64,000 nucleotides of DNA from Pseudofulvimonas gallinarii (GTDB lineage: Bacteria; Pseudomonadota; Gammaproteobacteria; Xanthomonadales; UBA2363): contig NZ_SMAF01000002.1 of the NCBI RefSeq assembly GCF_004343305.1, positions 1 to 64,000 on the forward strand, given 5' to 3'. The notes below the pieces were generated by a model. It was given only the letters and a program-made list of their open reading frames with translations, searched no databases and was not told the origin of the DNA. Shown here in pieces: positions 26,228-35,874 of the stretch. The translations under genes were made by a program, and so were the position numbers. The first letter of the stretch is position 1, and every line of letters starts with the position of its first letter.

Positions 26228-26905
26228 ATGGCAACCAGCCTGTTCTCCAGCCTCTTCGGGCGCTCGCCCGTCCAGCCGCTGAAAGCCCATATGGGCACCG
26301 CCGCCCAGGCCGCGCGCGAACTGCTGGGGTTCATCGATGCCGCGCTCGACGCCGACTGGGAACGGGCCGCTGCCGTACGCAAGCGGATCCAGGAGCTGGA
26401 GCACGAGGCCGACAAGCAGAAGGCCGACCTGCGCATCCGCCTGCCGAGCACCCTGCTGATGCCGGTGGACCGCGGCGACGTCCTCGACCTCGTCACCACC
26501 CAGGACAAGATCGCCAACCGCGCCAAGGACATCGCCGGCCTGATGTTCCATCGCAAGCTGCTGCCGCCGGCCGCGCTGGCCGACCAGTACCGCCTGCTGG
26601 CCCGTCGCAGCGTCGATGCCGTCATCCAGGCCGAGAAAAGCGTCGGCGAACTGGAAGACCTGTTCACCGTCGGCTTCCGCGGCAGCGAGGTCACGCTGGT
26701 CGAACGCATGATCACCGAACTGGACGCGATCGAGGACGAGACCGACCAGATCGCCTCCGAGCTGCGCACCGGCGTGTTCGCGATGGAAGAAACCCTTCCG
26801 CCGGTCAGCGTCATCTTCCTTTACAAGGCCATCGAATGGCTGGGCGACCTGGGCGACCAGTCGCATCGCGTCGGCGGCCTGCTGCAGCGCGTGATCGCCC
26901 GCTGA
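26228..26905 (+). CDS. DUF47 (PhoU-like) phosphate transport regulator
   Basis: 225 residues, all helical, with the DUF47/TIGR00153 pattern: FSSLFGRSPVQPLKAHMGTAAQAARELL, IQELEHEADKQKADLRIRLPSTLLMPVDRGDVLDLVTTQDKIANRAKDIAGL and the matching second half VERMITELDAIEDETDQIASELR. The ExxxD acidic helices are the PhoU-type metal sites. The gene lies 43 bp before pitA, the standard pairing, and should modulate Pit phosphate uptake. ATG 26228 chosen for the conserved start. Confidence 0.92.
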   Translation: MATSLFSSLFGRSPVQPLKAHMGTAAQAARELLGFIDAALDADWERAAAVRKRIQELEHEADKQKADLRIRLPSTLLMPVDRGDVLDLVTTQDKIANRAKDIAGLMFHRKLLPPAALADQYRLLARRSVDAVIQAEKSVGELEDLFTVGFRGSEVTLVERMITELDAIEDETDQIASELRTGVFAMEETLPPVSVIFLYKAIEWLGDLGDQSHRVGGLLQRVIAR

Positions 26906-26948
26906 TTCCGCAGCCCCGGTTTCCCTTCCCAACTTTTCCGGATCACAC

Positions 26949-28196
26949 ATGGACAGCATGACGCTGTACATCGCCCTGGCGGGCATCTTCGGCCTTTACA
27001 TGGCCTGGGGCATCGGCGCCAACGACGTCGCCAATGCCATGGCAACCTCCACCGGTGCCAAGGCGATCTCGATGAAGCAGGCCTTCCTGATCGCCGCGAT
27101 CTTCGAGTTCGCCGGCGCCGTGCTGGCCGGTGGCGAAGTCACCGCCACCATCCGCAGCGGCATCGTCGATGCCAGCGTGGTCGCGCATGATCCGCGCCTG
27201 CTCATCTGCGGCATGCTGTCGGCGCTGCTGGCGGGCGCGATCTGGCTGACCGTTGCCTCGCGCAACGGCTGGCCGGTATCCACCACGCATACGCTGGTCG
27301 GCGCCATCGTCGGCTTCTCCGCGGTCGGCCTCGGCCTGGATGCCGTGCACTGGGGCAAGGTCGGCTCGATCGCGATGAGCTGGGTGATATCGCCAATGGT
27401 GGCGGGCGCCCTCGCCTACCTGCTGTTCCGCACCGTGCAGTACCTGATCCTCGACGACGAGAACCCGCTCCGCCAGGCCAAGCGCTGGGTGCCGGTGTAC
27501 ATGTTCTTCGCCGCGTTCAACATCACGCTGATCACGATGCTGAAAGGGCTCAAGCATGTCGGCCTCGACATCAGCCTGCCGCTGACCTATGCCGGCGCCG
27601 TGGTGATCGGTCTGCTGGTGTCGCTCGGCGGCTGGGCGGTCATCCGCCGCATCAAGCCCGACCCCACCGCCGACCGCGCCAGCAACTACGCCACGGTGGA
27701 ACGCGTGTTCGGCATGCTGATGATCGTGACGGCCTGCTCCATGGCCTTCGCACACGGTTCCAACGACGTCTCCAACGCGGTCGGTCCGGTCGCCGCGGTG
27801 ATCTCCGTCGCCTCCACCGGCGAAGTGATGCAGAGCGCCGGCATTCCGCCGTGGGTGCTGCTGCTGGGTGGCGCCGGCATCGTCGTCGGCCTTGCCACCT
27901 ATGGCCGCAAGGTCATGCAGACCGTCGGCGAAGGCATCACCGCGCTGACACCGAGCCGCGGCTTCGCCGCGGAAATGGCCGCCGCGGCAACGACGGTGAT
28001 CGCCTCCGGCACCGGCATGCCGATCTCGACCACGCACACGCTGGTCGGCGCCGTGCTCGGCGTCGGCTTCGCGCGCGGCATCGCCGCCATCAACCTCGGC
28101 GTCGTCCGCAACATCTTCGTGTCCTGGATCATCACGTTGCCGATCGGCGCGACGCTGTCGATCATCATCTTCTTCATCTTCCGCGAAATCCTCTGA
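26949..28196 (+). CDS. pitA: Low-affinity inorganic phosphate transporter Pit
   Basis: 415 residues with about ten hydrophobic segments. Two internal family signatures are seen: GANDVANAMATSTGAKAIS at about residues 24-42 and GSNDVSNAVGPVAAVIS in the second half, plus two STTHTLVGA repeats. Pit carriers move metal phosphate with protons across the inner membrane. Operon with the DUF47 gene. Confidence 0.95.
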   Translation: MDSMTLYIALAGIFGLYMAWGIGANDVANAMATSTGAKAISMKQAFLIAAIFEFAGAVLAGGEVTATIRSGIVDASVVAHDPRLLICGMLSALLAGAIWLTVASRNGWPVSTTHTLVGAIVGFSAVGLGLDAVHWGKVGSIAMSWVISPMVAGALAYLLFRTVQYLILDDENPLRQAKRWVPVYMFFAAFNITLITMLKGLKHVGLDISLPLTYAGAVVIGLLVSLGGWAVIRRIKPDPTADRASNYATVERVFGMLMIVTACSMAFAHGSNDVSNAVGPVAAVISVASTGEVMQSAGIPPWVLLLGGAGIVVGLATYGRKVMQTVGEGITALTPSRGFAAEMAAAATTVIASGTGMPISTTHTLVGAVLGVGFARGIAAINLGVVRNIFVSWIITLPIGATLSIIIFFIFREIL

Positions 28197-28424
28197 CGCG
28201 GCCTGCGGCCGGCGCAGCGCGCATCCCGCCTGCGCCAGGGCCGCAGCCCCCGCTTCGGCCGGACCGGCGCTGGTCAGCCACAACGCGCCGTTCGAACAGG
28301 CGCCCCTTCTTCGCATACACCGCGCGTCTCCAGCCTGACCGCCGCCTGACGCGGCGGCGCGGCGCGCACACCTGCACGCAGCCTTGCGTGACAATGCCGG
28401 AAGACCGACTCCCGGAGCGCCGCC

Positions 28425-29861
28425 ATGCTTGCAGAACGCTATCCGTTCTATCTCGCCAACCGGCCGGAAAAGCCGAACACCGATCTCGAGGTCACCGACA
28501 AGTTCACCGGCGAGGTCGCCACGCGCGTGGCGATGGCGTCGCCGGCGGACATCGACCGCGCCATCGCCGCCGCGGTGGAAGCCGAGCGGCCGATGCGGGA
28601 ACTGCCCGCCTGGCGACGGCAGCAGGTGCTGGAACACTGCGTCACGCGCTTCCGTGAACGCGCCGAAGAACTGGCGCTGGCCTTGTGCATCGAGGCCGGC
28701 AAGCCGATCCGCGACGCCCGCGGCGAAGTCACCCGCCTGATCGAAACCTTCAAGATCGCCGCCGAAGAGGCAACGCGCATCGACGGCGAAGTGCCGACGC
28801 TGGCCATCGGCCAGCGCACGCAGGCCTATCGCGGATTCACGCGCCAGGTGCCGGTTGGCGCCTGCTCGTTCATCTCGCCCTTCAACTTCCCGCTCAACCT
28901 GGCCGCGCACAAGATCGCGCCGGCGATCGCCGCGGGCTGTCCCTTCGTGCTGAAGCCCGCCAGCCGCACGCCGATCGGCGCGCTGGTGATCGCCGAGGTG
29001 CTGGCCGAAACCGACCTGCCGGCCGGCGCCTTCTCGGTGTTGCCCTGCCATCGCGACGGCGCCGACCTGTTCACCACCGACCCGCGCCTCAAGCTGCTGT
29101 CGTTCACCGGCTCGCCGGACGTCGGCTGGGAACTCAAGACGCGCGCGGGCAAGAAGAAGGTCGTGCTCGAACTCGGCGGCAATGCCGCCTGCATCATCGA
29201 CGCCGACCAGCGCGACCGCCTCGACTCCGTCATCGACCGGCTGGTGTTCGGCGCCTACTACCAGTCCGGCCAGAGCTGCATCAGCGTCCAGCGCATCCTC
29301 GCCCACCGCTCGCTGTACGAAGCGCTGCGCGAGCGCCTGGTTGCCGCCGTCGCGGCACTCAAGTCGGGCAATCCTCGCGACGAGGACACCTTCATCGGCC
29401 CGGTGATCGACAGCGGCGAAGCCGAACGCATCGCCGGCTGGATCGAGGAAGCGACCCAGGGTGGCGCGCGCATCCTGACGGGCGGCGAGCGCGACGGTGC
29501 CATGCTGCAGGCGACGCTGCTGGACAACGTGCCACGCGATGCCAGGCTGTATCGCGAGGAAGTGTTCGGCCCGGTCGCGATGATCGAGCCCTTCGACGAC
29601 TTCGATTCAGCGCTGCACGAAGTGAACGACAGCCGCTACGGGCTGCAGGCCGGCGTGTTCACCGATTCCCTCGCGCACGCCATGAAAGCCTGGGACGAGC
29701 TGGATGTCGGCGGCGTCATCGTCGGCGACGTGCCGTCATGGCGCGTCGACAACATGCCCTATGGCGGCGTCAAGGATTCGGGCCTGGGTCGCGAAGGCGT
29801 GCGCTACGCCATCCGCGACATGACCGAAACCCGCCTGCTGGTGGTCCGCGACAAGTCCTGA
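28425..29861 (+). CDS. NAD(P)-dependent aldehyde dehydrogenase family protein
   Basis: 478 residues of the ALDH superfamily: SPFNFPLNLAAHKIAPAIAAGCPFVLKPASRTPIGAL (cofactor site), FTGSPDVGWELKTRAG, catalytic Glu in VLELGGNAACII, catalytic Cys in YYQSGQSCISVQR, and EEVFGPVAMIEPFDDFDSALHEVNDSRYGLQAGVFT. It oxidises an aldehyde to the acid; the substrate cannot be told. The SCISVQR context is like the lactaldehyde/phosphonoacetaldehyde dehydrogenase subgroup. A 228-bp gap separates it from pitA, so it is likely a separate unit. Confidence 0.92.
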   Translation: MLAERYPFYLANRPEKPNTDLEVTDKFTGEVATRVAMASPADIDRAIAAAVEAERPMRELPAWRRQQVLEHCVTRFRERAEELALALCIEAGKPIRDARGEVTRLIETFKIAAEEATRIDGEVPTLAIGQRTQAYRGFTRQVPVGACSFISPFNFPLNLAAHKIAPAIAAGCPFVLKPASRTPIGALVIAEVLAETDLPAGAFSVLPCHRDGADLFTTDPRLKLLSFTGSPDVGWELKTRAGKKKVVLELGGNAACIIDADQRDRLDSVIDRLVFGAYYQSGQSCISVQRILAHRSLYEALRERLVAAVAALKSGNPRDEDTFIGPVIDSGEAERIAGWIEEATQGGARILTGGERDGAMLQATLLDNVPRDARLYREEVFGPVAMIEPFDDFDSALHEVNDSRYGLQAGVFTDSLAHAMKAWDELDVGGVIVGDVPSWRVDNMPYGGVKDSGLGREGVRYAIRDMTETRLLVVRDKS

Positions 29862-29895
29862 AAAAAAATGGCGTGCGCGCGCCAGCCACGCGCAC
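29861..29895 (-). terminator. Rho-independent terminator of the G8-domain gene
   Basis: Read on the minus strand: GTGCGCG (29895-29889) and CGCGCAC (29879-29873) form a 7-bp stem, then GCCA and eight T (29868-29861). It lies 10 bp after the G8 gene stop. Confidence 0.85.
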
Positions 29896-29904
29896 TCCGA
29901 TGGC

Positions 29905-32451
29905 TCACGGCGTTTCGAAACCGTTGCGGAAAATCCACTCACCACCCACACCCACATACACCGTCGCCGGCACGAAGTGTCCCTGCCGGTCGGTGACCCA
30001 GTATCGGATACGGTCTTCGCCGCTGTAATCGGGATCCGGCCGGTAGCCGATGCGGCCGTCTTCCGTGACCCAGGCCAGCCCATACAGCGGCGGCACGAAT
30101 CCGTCGATCTCCAGCGCGTCTCCATCCGGATCGCTGTCATTGGCGAGCACGTCGACGAGGGTCGTGCCGTTCACCGCCACCGACGCGACGTCGTCCGCCG
30201 CCGATGGCCGCTGGCTTGAAAGATCGAGGACGCCGCGCTGGAAGGCGTCGCGCCATGCGTGCCACGGATTGCCCAGCAGTGCCTCGACAGCCGGACCCAG
30301 GCGGACGATCAACCCGTACTTGCTGATGACACCGTCGGCGCGGCTGGTGAAGTACTGCGGCACGATCGCGTAGGGCACGCCGTCGGCGGTGCGGTAATAG
30401 CCATCGTTGGAGACGATGTGGATCATCACCGGCGGCGTGACGCCGGTCCATTCGGTGCCGGCCGGAATCGGCTGCTCACCGATGGCGTCCGTCTTGGTAC
30501 CGGAAAACGGCATCGAAACACCCGCGGCGGTGCCCGAGTCGGTGTACTCCAGCATCTGGCCGTTGTTGATGTCGATGTCGAAGCGTCCCGGCACCAGGTC
30601 GGCTCCGGTCAGGATCCGGTCGAATTCCGGGTCCAGGTGTTCGTAATGCTGGGGTACGTTGTCGAAGGTCACGTCGATGGTGACGTACTGCTTCTTCGAC
30701 ACCGGATCGTTGGTCGTGAACTCCTTGCTGAGGATCACGCCGACAGGCACGTTGGCGATGTGGGCGCCATTCACCACCATGTCGGTGGCGTTGGTGCCGA
30801 ACTCGATGCCGAAGGCGGGGGAGCGGAACGGTTCCGGGGTATTGCCAATGATGTCCACGCCCTGCAGCAGGTAATGCGAGGTGTACTCCATCGCCGCGCC
30901 GGCACGCACTTCCCAGGCCCGGAAGTCGGTGATGTGCGTGTGGATGTCATGGCCCTGGTTGGGGTTCGCCTTCACGACATACAGGCCGACCGTGCTGGCG
31001 AAAGCCTCGTTGTCGTGGAAATTGAGGATGGGCGGATGGTCCGGCGAGTTCTGCCGGTCACGGCGCAGCGCATCGCCCATCGGGAACAGCCGATACGGGA
31101 AGTGACGCACGCGCGTGCCGCGGTGCAGGTACACGTAACCCTGGTTGACGCTGGCCGCGACGTTGCCGACGTTGCGGACCATGCGACCCTGGAACCAGAA
31201 GCCGGCGCCGGTCCGGCCGATGTCGTAGGACTCGACATCGACGCCGTTCTTCGGATTGAAGGACGAGTTGCCCTTGGCCTTGATGGCGATGTTCCGCGTC
31301 CACGAGCCGATCTCGTCACCGGTCTCGGCGACGAAACCGGCACCGTGCGTGTCGTAGCTGGCGTTGTCGTGGAAGATCGCGTTGCTGGCGTGGTGCACGT
31401 ATCCCCAGCCCGGGCTGTGGAACACCGAATTGCCGATCACGATGGCCGGCGGCTCGGCCGGATCCAGGCCGGTGAAGTGCAGGTGCATCGGATAACGCGT
31501 GCGGATGTTGCTGGTTGGCGTCAAGCCGGGCAGCTGGTCCGGATCGAAGCTCGGCACCGACTTGTCCGTCCGCCCCAGGTAGTGGAACTGCGCGTAGCGT
31601 ACGTCGTAATCGGTGTGGTGCATCAGCATCACATGGCCACGGCGATGCACGGGCGCGGTTTCGCCGTTCTCGGTCTCGAAACGCACGTTGCGGCTGAAGT
31701 TCGCCACCGAGGCCTTGAGGTCCGGCCGCGGCGAACGGTGGTCGTGCTGCAGCGCCGGCGTGAAACCGACGGTCGCGCCATTGATCGAGGTGATGGTCAG
31801 CACCTCGTCCTGGGTGCCGAAATAGCGCACTGCGGAGATCGAGTTGTCCCACTTCCAGCCCGAGTAGCGCGTGCCGGCCAGCACCAGCGTGTCGCCCACC
31901 CGCCAGCCCTGCGGCGGTTCCGCCATCACCAGGCTGGTCTGGCCGGCCAGCGGATCGCTGGCGACCTTGCCGTGCACCGTCTTGCGCGCACCATGGATGT
32001 GCACGCGGCCGTGCGCCACCAGGCCGCGGCCGAGCAGGTCGGGATCCCAGCCGATGTCGATGTCGCTGCCGGACGTGAAGACGATGCGCACCTGCGCATC
32101 AGGGTCCACCGGCGTGGCGACGGTGCCGACCACCAGCTCGCCGGCCATGCCGACCTCGAAGGTGTCCACCTTCAGCGTGCTGGACTGCTGCGGACTGAAG
32201 GCCAGGCGACCATCGACCAGCAGGCCACGCAGGCGGGCGTCACCATGGCCCGCATAGGTCACGCTGCGGCCGGCGGGCACCAGCGCCACGGCGCCGTCTC
32301 CGGGAACCCCCGGCTGCCAGGTCGCCGGGTCGAACCAGTTGCCATCCGCCACCGCCGTATGGGTGACGTCACCCTGCCCGATGATGTGCATGCCCGCCAG
32401 AAGAGGCGCGGCAAACAGGAACAGACAGGCAAGAACCGTCAATCGCTTCAT
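29905..32451 (-). CDS. Secreted G8-domain/beta-helix protein with Ig-like domain and GFE tail
   Basis: 848 residues. Signal peptide MKRLTVLACLFLFAAPLLAG. A G8 domain follows (about 30-140: WFDPATWQPGVPGDGAVALVPAGRSVTYAG ... LLVDGRLAF). The middle is a right-handed beta-helix with many short Asn/His-rich turns (MHLHFTGL, NSVFHSPGWGYVHHASNAIFHDN), as in CEMIP-like and PA14/G8 carbohydrate-active proteins. Near residue 760 an Ig/cadherin-like module begins (VNGTTLVDVLANDSDPDGDALEIDG). The protein ends GGEWIFRNGFETP, a tail shared with the unlinked protein at 55340. Likely a cell-surface or secreted glycan-binding or glycan-degrading protein; the activity is unproven. Confidence 0.82.
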   Translation of the reverse strand: MKRLTVLACLFLFAAPLLAGMHIIGQGDVTHTAVADGNWFDPATWQPGVPGDGAVALVPAGRSVTYAGHGDARLRGLLVDGRLAFSPQQSSTLKVDTFEVGMAGELVVGTVATPVDPDAQVRIVFTSGSDIDIGWDPDLLGRGLVAHGRVHIHGARKTVHGKVASDPLAGQTSLVMAEPPQGWRVGDTLVLAGTRYSGWKWDNSISAVRYFGTQDEVLTITSINGATVGFTPALQHDHRSPRPDLKASVANFSRNVRFETENGETAPVHRRGHVMLMHHTDYDVRYAQFHYLGRTDKSVPSFDPDQLPGLTPTSNIRTRYPMHLHFTGLDPAEPPAIVIGNSVFHSPGWGYVHHASNAIFHDNASYDTHGAGFVAETGDEIGSWTRNIAIKAKGNSSFNPKNGVDVESYDIGRTGAGFWFQGRMVRNVGNVAASVNQGYVYLHRGTRVRHFPYRLFPMGDALRRDRQNSPDHPPILNFHDNEAFASTVGLYVVKANPNQGHDIHTHITDFRAWEVRAGAAMEYTSHYLLQGVDIIGNTPEPFRSPAFGIEFGTNATDMVVNGAHIANVPVGVILSKEFTTNDPVSKKQYVTIDVTFDNVPQHYEHLDPEFDRILTGADLVPGRFDIDINNGQMLEYTDSGTAAGVSMPFSGTKTDAIGEQPIPAGTEWTGVTPPVMIHIVSNDGYYRTADGVPYAIVPQYFTSRADGVISKYGLIVRLGPAVEALLGNPWHAWRDAFQRGVLDLSSQRPSAADDVASVAVNGTTLVDVLANDSDPDGDALEIDGFVPPLYGLAWVTEDGRIGYRPDPDYSGEDRIRYWVTDRQGHFVPATVYVGVGGEWIFRNGFETP

Positions 32452-32582
32452 TCCGCACCCCCTGTGCGAAAGCGGAAACCGGCCCCGAGCATAGCGTCGG
32501 CCCGGCCTGTACCGGTACCTGCGGTGGCGAATCGAATCTCAGCAGAGGATCAGGATTCGATCAGCAGTGGCTCAATCACGTC

Positions 32583-34349
32583 TCAGAACGGCCAGAAGCG
32601 CGGGATCAGCAGGACGCCAAGGACCCAGAAGATCAGGTTCAGCGGCAGGCCGACCTTCACGAAATCCATGAAGCGGTATCCGCCGGCACTGTAGACCATG
32701 GTGTTGGTCTGGTAGCCCACGGGCGTGGTGAAGCTGGTCGATGCCGCGAAAGTGACGGCGATCAGGAACGGCGTCGCATCGACGCCCAGCATGGTCGCCG
32801 TGGACATACCCAGCGGCGTCAGCAGCACGGCGGCCGCCGCGTTGCTCATGAACTCGGTGAGCAGCAGGGCCAGCAGATAGAGGACCGCCAGGACCACCCA
32901 CGGCCCGAACCCGGCCACCAGACCGAGCGTATTGTCCACCAGGAACGCGGCTGCACCCGTACCGGTCATGGCGATGCCCAAGGGCATCAGCGCCGCGAGC
33001 AGGATGATGATGCGCCAGTCCACGGATTCGTAGGCCTCGTCGGCATCGAGGCAGCCCGCCAGCACCATCGCCAGTGCGCCCATCAGCGAGGTGATGACGA
33101 TCGGTGCCCAGCCCAGCGCCGCCACCGTGATCACCACCACCATGGTCGCCAGCGCAAACGGCGCGCGCCAGCCACGCGGTCGTTCCGCTTCGCGTTCGGT
33201 CAGCACGATCAGGTTGGGGTCCGCGCGCAGCGCCGGCATTTCACGCTCGGGCGTCAGCATCAGCAGGATGTCGCCGACGTCCAGGCTGACATCCTTGATC
33301 TTCTCGCGCAGGATCTGGCCGCGCCGGTGGATGGCCAGCACCGTGGCGTCGTGGTGCCAGCGCCGGTCCAGGGTCGCCAGGGTGCTGCCGACGACGCGTG
33401 AGGCCGGCGCCACCATCACTTCGGTGAGGACCTGGTCGACCTCGCGGAACTGCCTTGCCTTCAGCTTGAACTCCGGGTCGATCTCCAGGCCCGCCTTTTT
33501 CCTCAGCTCGTCCAGGCGGCTCCAGTCGCCGCGTGCCAGCAGGACGTCACCTTCCTGCAACACCTGGGCCCGGGGCGACCACACCTTCTGCTCGCCACGC
33601 AGCAGCTCGAGGACGAAGACGCCGAACTTCTCGCCCAGTTTCGATTCACCCACGCTGGTGCCGATCAGAGACGACTCCGACATGACCCGCAGCTCGGTGA
33701 TGTACTTGCCCAGCTGGTAGTCCTCGACGAGGCCTTCGGAGCGGATCTCCGGCAGCAGCCAGCGGCCGACCGTCAGCAGGTAGAGACTGCCCGCCGCGAA
33801 ACAGATCACCCCGAGCGAAGTGAACTCGAACAGGCCGAAGCCGGGATGCCCCAGATCCCGGGCGATCGAGTTCACGAGCAGATTGGTCGAGGTGCCGACC
33901 AGCGTGCAGACACCGGCCATCTGCGAGACGTAGGACAGCGGAATCAGCGCCTTCGACGGCGCCATGCCATTGGCTGCCGTTGCCGTCATGACGATGGGCA
34001 GGAACACGGCGACCACGGCGGTGTTGTTGACGAAGGGCGCCACCACGGCCAGGACGCCGAACAGGGTCAACAGGAACAGCGTCGGCGACTTCACGCGACT
34101 GAACAGCCAGCCGATGCCGGCCAGTGCGCCGCTGTTCTGCAGGCCCGCGGCGAGCACGAACATGGCTGCGACGGTGATGGTGGCATGGCTGCTGAAGCCG
34201 CTGACCGCCTCGTTGGTGCTGACCAGGCCCAGCAGCGCGAGGCTGCCCAGCACCAGCAGGGCCACCGCGTCCATGCGCAGCTTCTCGGTGGCGAACAGCA
34301 CCACCGCGCCCAGGGCGATGGCCAGTACCAGGGCGATATCCAGGGTCAT
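32583..34349 (-). CDS. SLC13-type permease with two TrkA-C domains
   Basis: 588 residues. Hydrophobic half (about 1-190), then a soluble insert with two RCK_C/TrkA-C modules (EGDVLLARGDWSRLDEL and VGDILLMLTPEREMPAL), then a second hydrophobic half. Motif VNNTAVVAVFLPIVM and the mirror EFMSNAAAAVLLTPLGMS are the DASS (SLC13) sodium/dicarboxylate or sulfate signatures. The substrate is open: sulfate, C4-dicarboxylates or 2-oxoacids are all possible. It starts 21 bp after the flavoprotein gene on the same strand and is probably co-transcribed. Confidence 0.88.
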   Translation of the reverse strand: MTLDIALVLAIALGAVVLFATEKLRMDAVALLVLGSLALLGLVSTNEAVSGFSSHATITVAAMFVLAAGLQNSGALAGIGWLFSRVKSPTLFLLTLFGVLAVVAPFVNNTAVVAVFLPIVMTATAANGMAPSKALIPLSYVSQMAGVCTLVGTSTNLLVNSIARDLGHPGFGLFEFTSLGVICFAAGSLYLLTVGRWLLPEIRSEGLVEDYQLGKYITELRVMSESSLIGTSVGESKLGEKFGVFVLELLRGEQKVWSPRAQVLQEGDVLLARGDWSRLDELRKKAGLEIDPEFKLKARQFREVDQVLTEVMVAPASRVVGSTLATLDRRWHHDATVLAIHRRGQILREKIKDVSLDVGDILLMLTPEREMPALRADPNLIVLTEREAERPRGWRAPFALATMVVVITVAALGWAPIVITSLMGALAMVLAGCLDADEAYESVDWRIIILLAALMPLGIAMTGTGAAAFLVDNTLGLVAGFGPWVVLAVLYLLALLLTEFMSNAAAAVLLTPLGMSTATMLGVDATPFLIAVTFAASTSFTTPVGYQTNTMVYSAGGYRFMDFVKVGLPLNLIFWVLGVLLIPRFWPF

Positions 34350-34370
34350 GCCTCGCCCTCCGGTCCGTTA

Positions 34371-35765
34371 TCAGTCGAACAGCTTGCCGGGATTGAGGAT
34401 ACCCGCAGGATCGAGCGCGGCGCGTACCGCCCGCATCAGCGCGATCTCGGCGTCGCTGCGCGTGCCGGACAGATACGGCTTCTTGACCAGCCCGATGCCG
34501 TGCTCTGCGGAGATGCTGCCGCCGACGCGCACCAGCGCCTCCGACAGCGCCTTCGTCACCTGCTCGCAGCGGGCGATGAACGCGTCCTGCGCCATGCCGT
34601 CCGGCGCCAGCACGTTGATGTGCAGGTTGCCGTCGCCGATGTGGCCGAACCAGACCACGTCGAAACCTGGGTAGTCGCGCTCGAACAGGTCCTGCATCGC
34701 GTGCATGAAGGCCGGAATGGCACTGATGCGCACGGAAATGTCGTTCTTGTACGGCTTGCGCGGCGCCAGCGCTTCGGTGATGCCCTCGCGCAACCGCCAC
34801 AGCGCAGCGGCCTGCGCCTGGCTCTGGGCGATCACGCCGTCGCTGACCCAGCCCTGCTCCAGGCACTGTTCGAACACCGCCAGCGCGGCGTTCTGGTCGT
34901 CGTCACTGGCGGCATCGAACTCGGTGACCACGTAGTACGGCGAGACTTCGGCAAATGGCGGCTGCGCTCCGTGGGCGACCACATGCGTGGCGCCGCGATC
35001 GTTGAGGAATTCGAAGGCCTGCAGGCGCAGATGGCTGCGGAAGGCACCGAACACGCGCATCAGCGCATCCAGTTCCGGCACCGCCAGCAGCATGACCTGC
35101 GACGGTGGCGGCGGATCGGTCAGGCGCAGCGTCGCCTCGACGATCACGCCCAGCGTGCCTTCCGAGCCGATGAACAGGTGGCGCAGGTCGTAGCCGCTGG
35201 CGTTCTTGACCAGTCCGCGGTTGAGTTCCAGCACCTCGCCTTGCGCCGTCACGACCTTCAGCCCGGCGACCCATTCGCGGGTATTGCCGTAACGGATCAC
35301 CCGGATGCCGCCGGCATTGGTGGCGATGTTGCCGCCGATCGCACAGGAGCCGCGGGCGGCGAAATCCACCGGATACAGCAGGCCGTGGTCGGCAGCGGTG
35401 CGCTGCACGGCTTCCAGCGGCATGCCGGCCTGCACCGTCAGCAGTCGGTCCACCGGGTCGAAGTCCAGCGCCCTGTTCATGCGCTCCAGGCTCAGCACCA
35501 GCTCGCCTTTCGCGGCCACGGCGCCACCGGACAGGCCGGTTCGGCCACCCGAGGGCACCACGGCCACGCCATCGGCACAGGCCCAACGCAGCACCGCCTG
35601 GACGTCCTCGACCGAGGCCGGCAAGGCGACGGCCAGCGGTGCCGGCGTCCAGCGCCGCGTCCAGTCCCGTCCGTAATGTTCCAGGTCGGCGGGATCGGTC
35701 TTCAGCACCAGACCGGGCGCCAGCCGCGCCAGCCGCGCCAGCGCCTGCAAACGGTAATCGCTCAT
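34371..35765 (-). CDS. FAD-binding oxidoreductase, probable D-2-hydroxyglutarate dehydrogenase
   Basis: 464 residues from ATG 35765. FAD_binding_4 domain with VVPSGGRTGLSGGAVA and ARGSCAIGGNIATNAGGIRVIRYGNTREWVAGL; C-terminal FAD-oxidase domain with WFGHIGDGNLHINVLAPDG and SISAEHGIGLVKKPYL. The family oxidises D-2-hydroxyacids (D-lactate, glycolate, D-2-hydroxyglutarate). It is divergent from serA; in Pseudomonas stutzeri a D-2-hydroxyglutarate dehydrogenase pulls the unfavourable SerA reaction by re-oxidising 2-hydroxyglutarate. That pairing makes D-2-HGDH the preferred call; D-lactate dehydrogenase is the alternative. Confidence 0.8.
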   Translation of the reverse strand: MSDYRLQALARLARLAPGLVLKTDPADLEHYGRDWTRRWTPAPLAVALPASVEDVQAVLRWACADGVAVVPSGGRTGLSGGAVAAKGELVLSLERMNRALDFDPVDRLLTVQAGMPLEAVQRTAADHGLLYPVDFAARGSCAIGGNIATNAGGIRVIRYGNTREWVAGLKVVTAQGEVLELNRGLVKNASGYDLRHLFIGSEGTLGVIVEATLRLTDPPPPSQVMLLAVPELDALMRVFGAFRSHLRLQAFEFLNDRGATHVVAHGAQPPFAEVSPYYVVTEFDAASDDDQNAALAVFEQCLEQGWVSDGVIAQSQAQAAALWRLREGITEALAPRKPYKNDISVRISAIPAFMHAMQDLFERDYPGFDVVWFGHIGDGNLHINVLAPDGMAQDAFIARCEQVTKALSEALVRVGGSISAEHGIGLVKKPYLSGTRSDAEIALMRAVRAALDPAGILNPGKLFD

Positions 35766-35874
35766 GTCGTGAGAACCGGCTGAAAACACGCAGCCTGCCA
35801 GTGCTGCGGTGCGGCATCAAGTACGCGCTTCTGGCATAGTGTCCGCCCCCGCTCCACTGCCGCCTGCACCCGTC

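Noticed and set aside
26943-29306. A 787-codon minus-strand frame opposite pitA and the aldehyde dehydrogenase
   Set aside because: Asp/His/Gly/Arg-rich shadow spanning two separate real genes.
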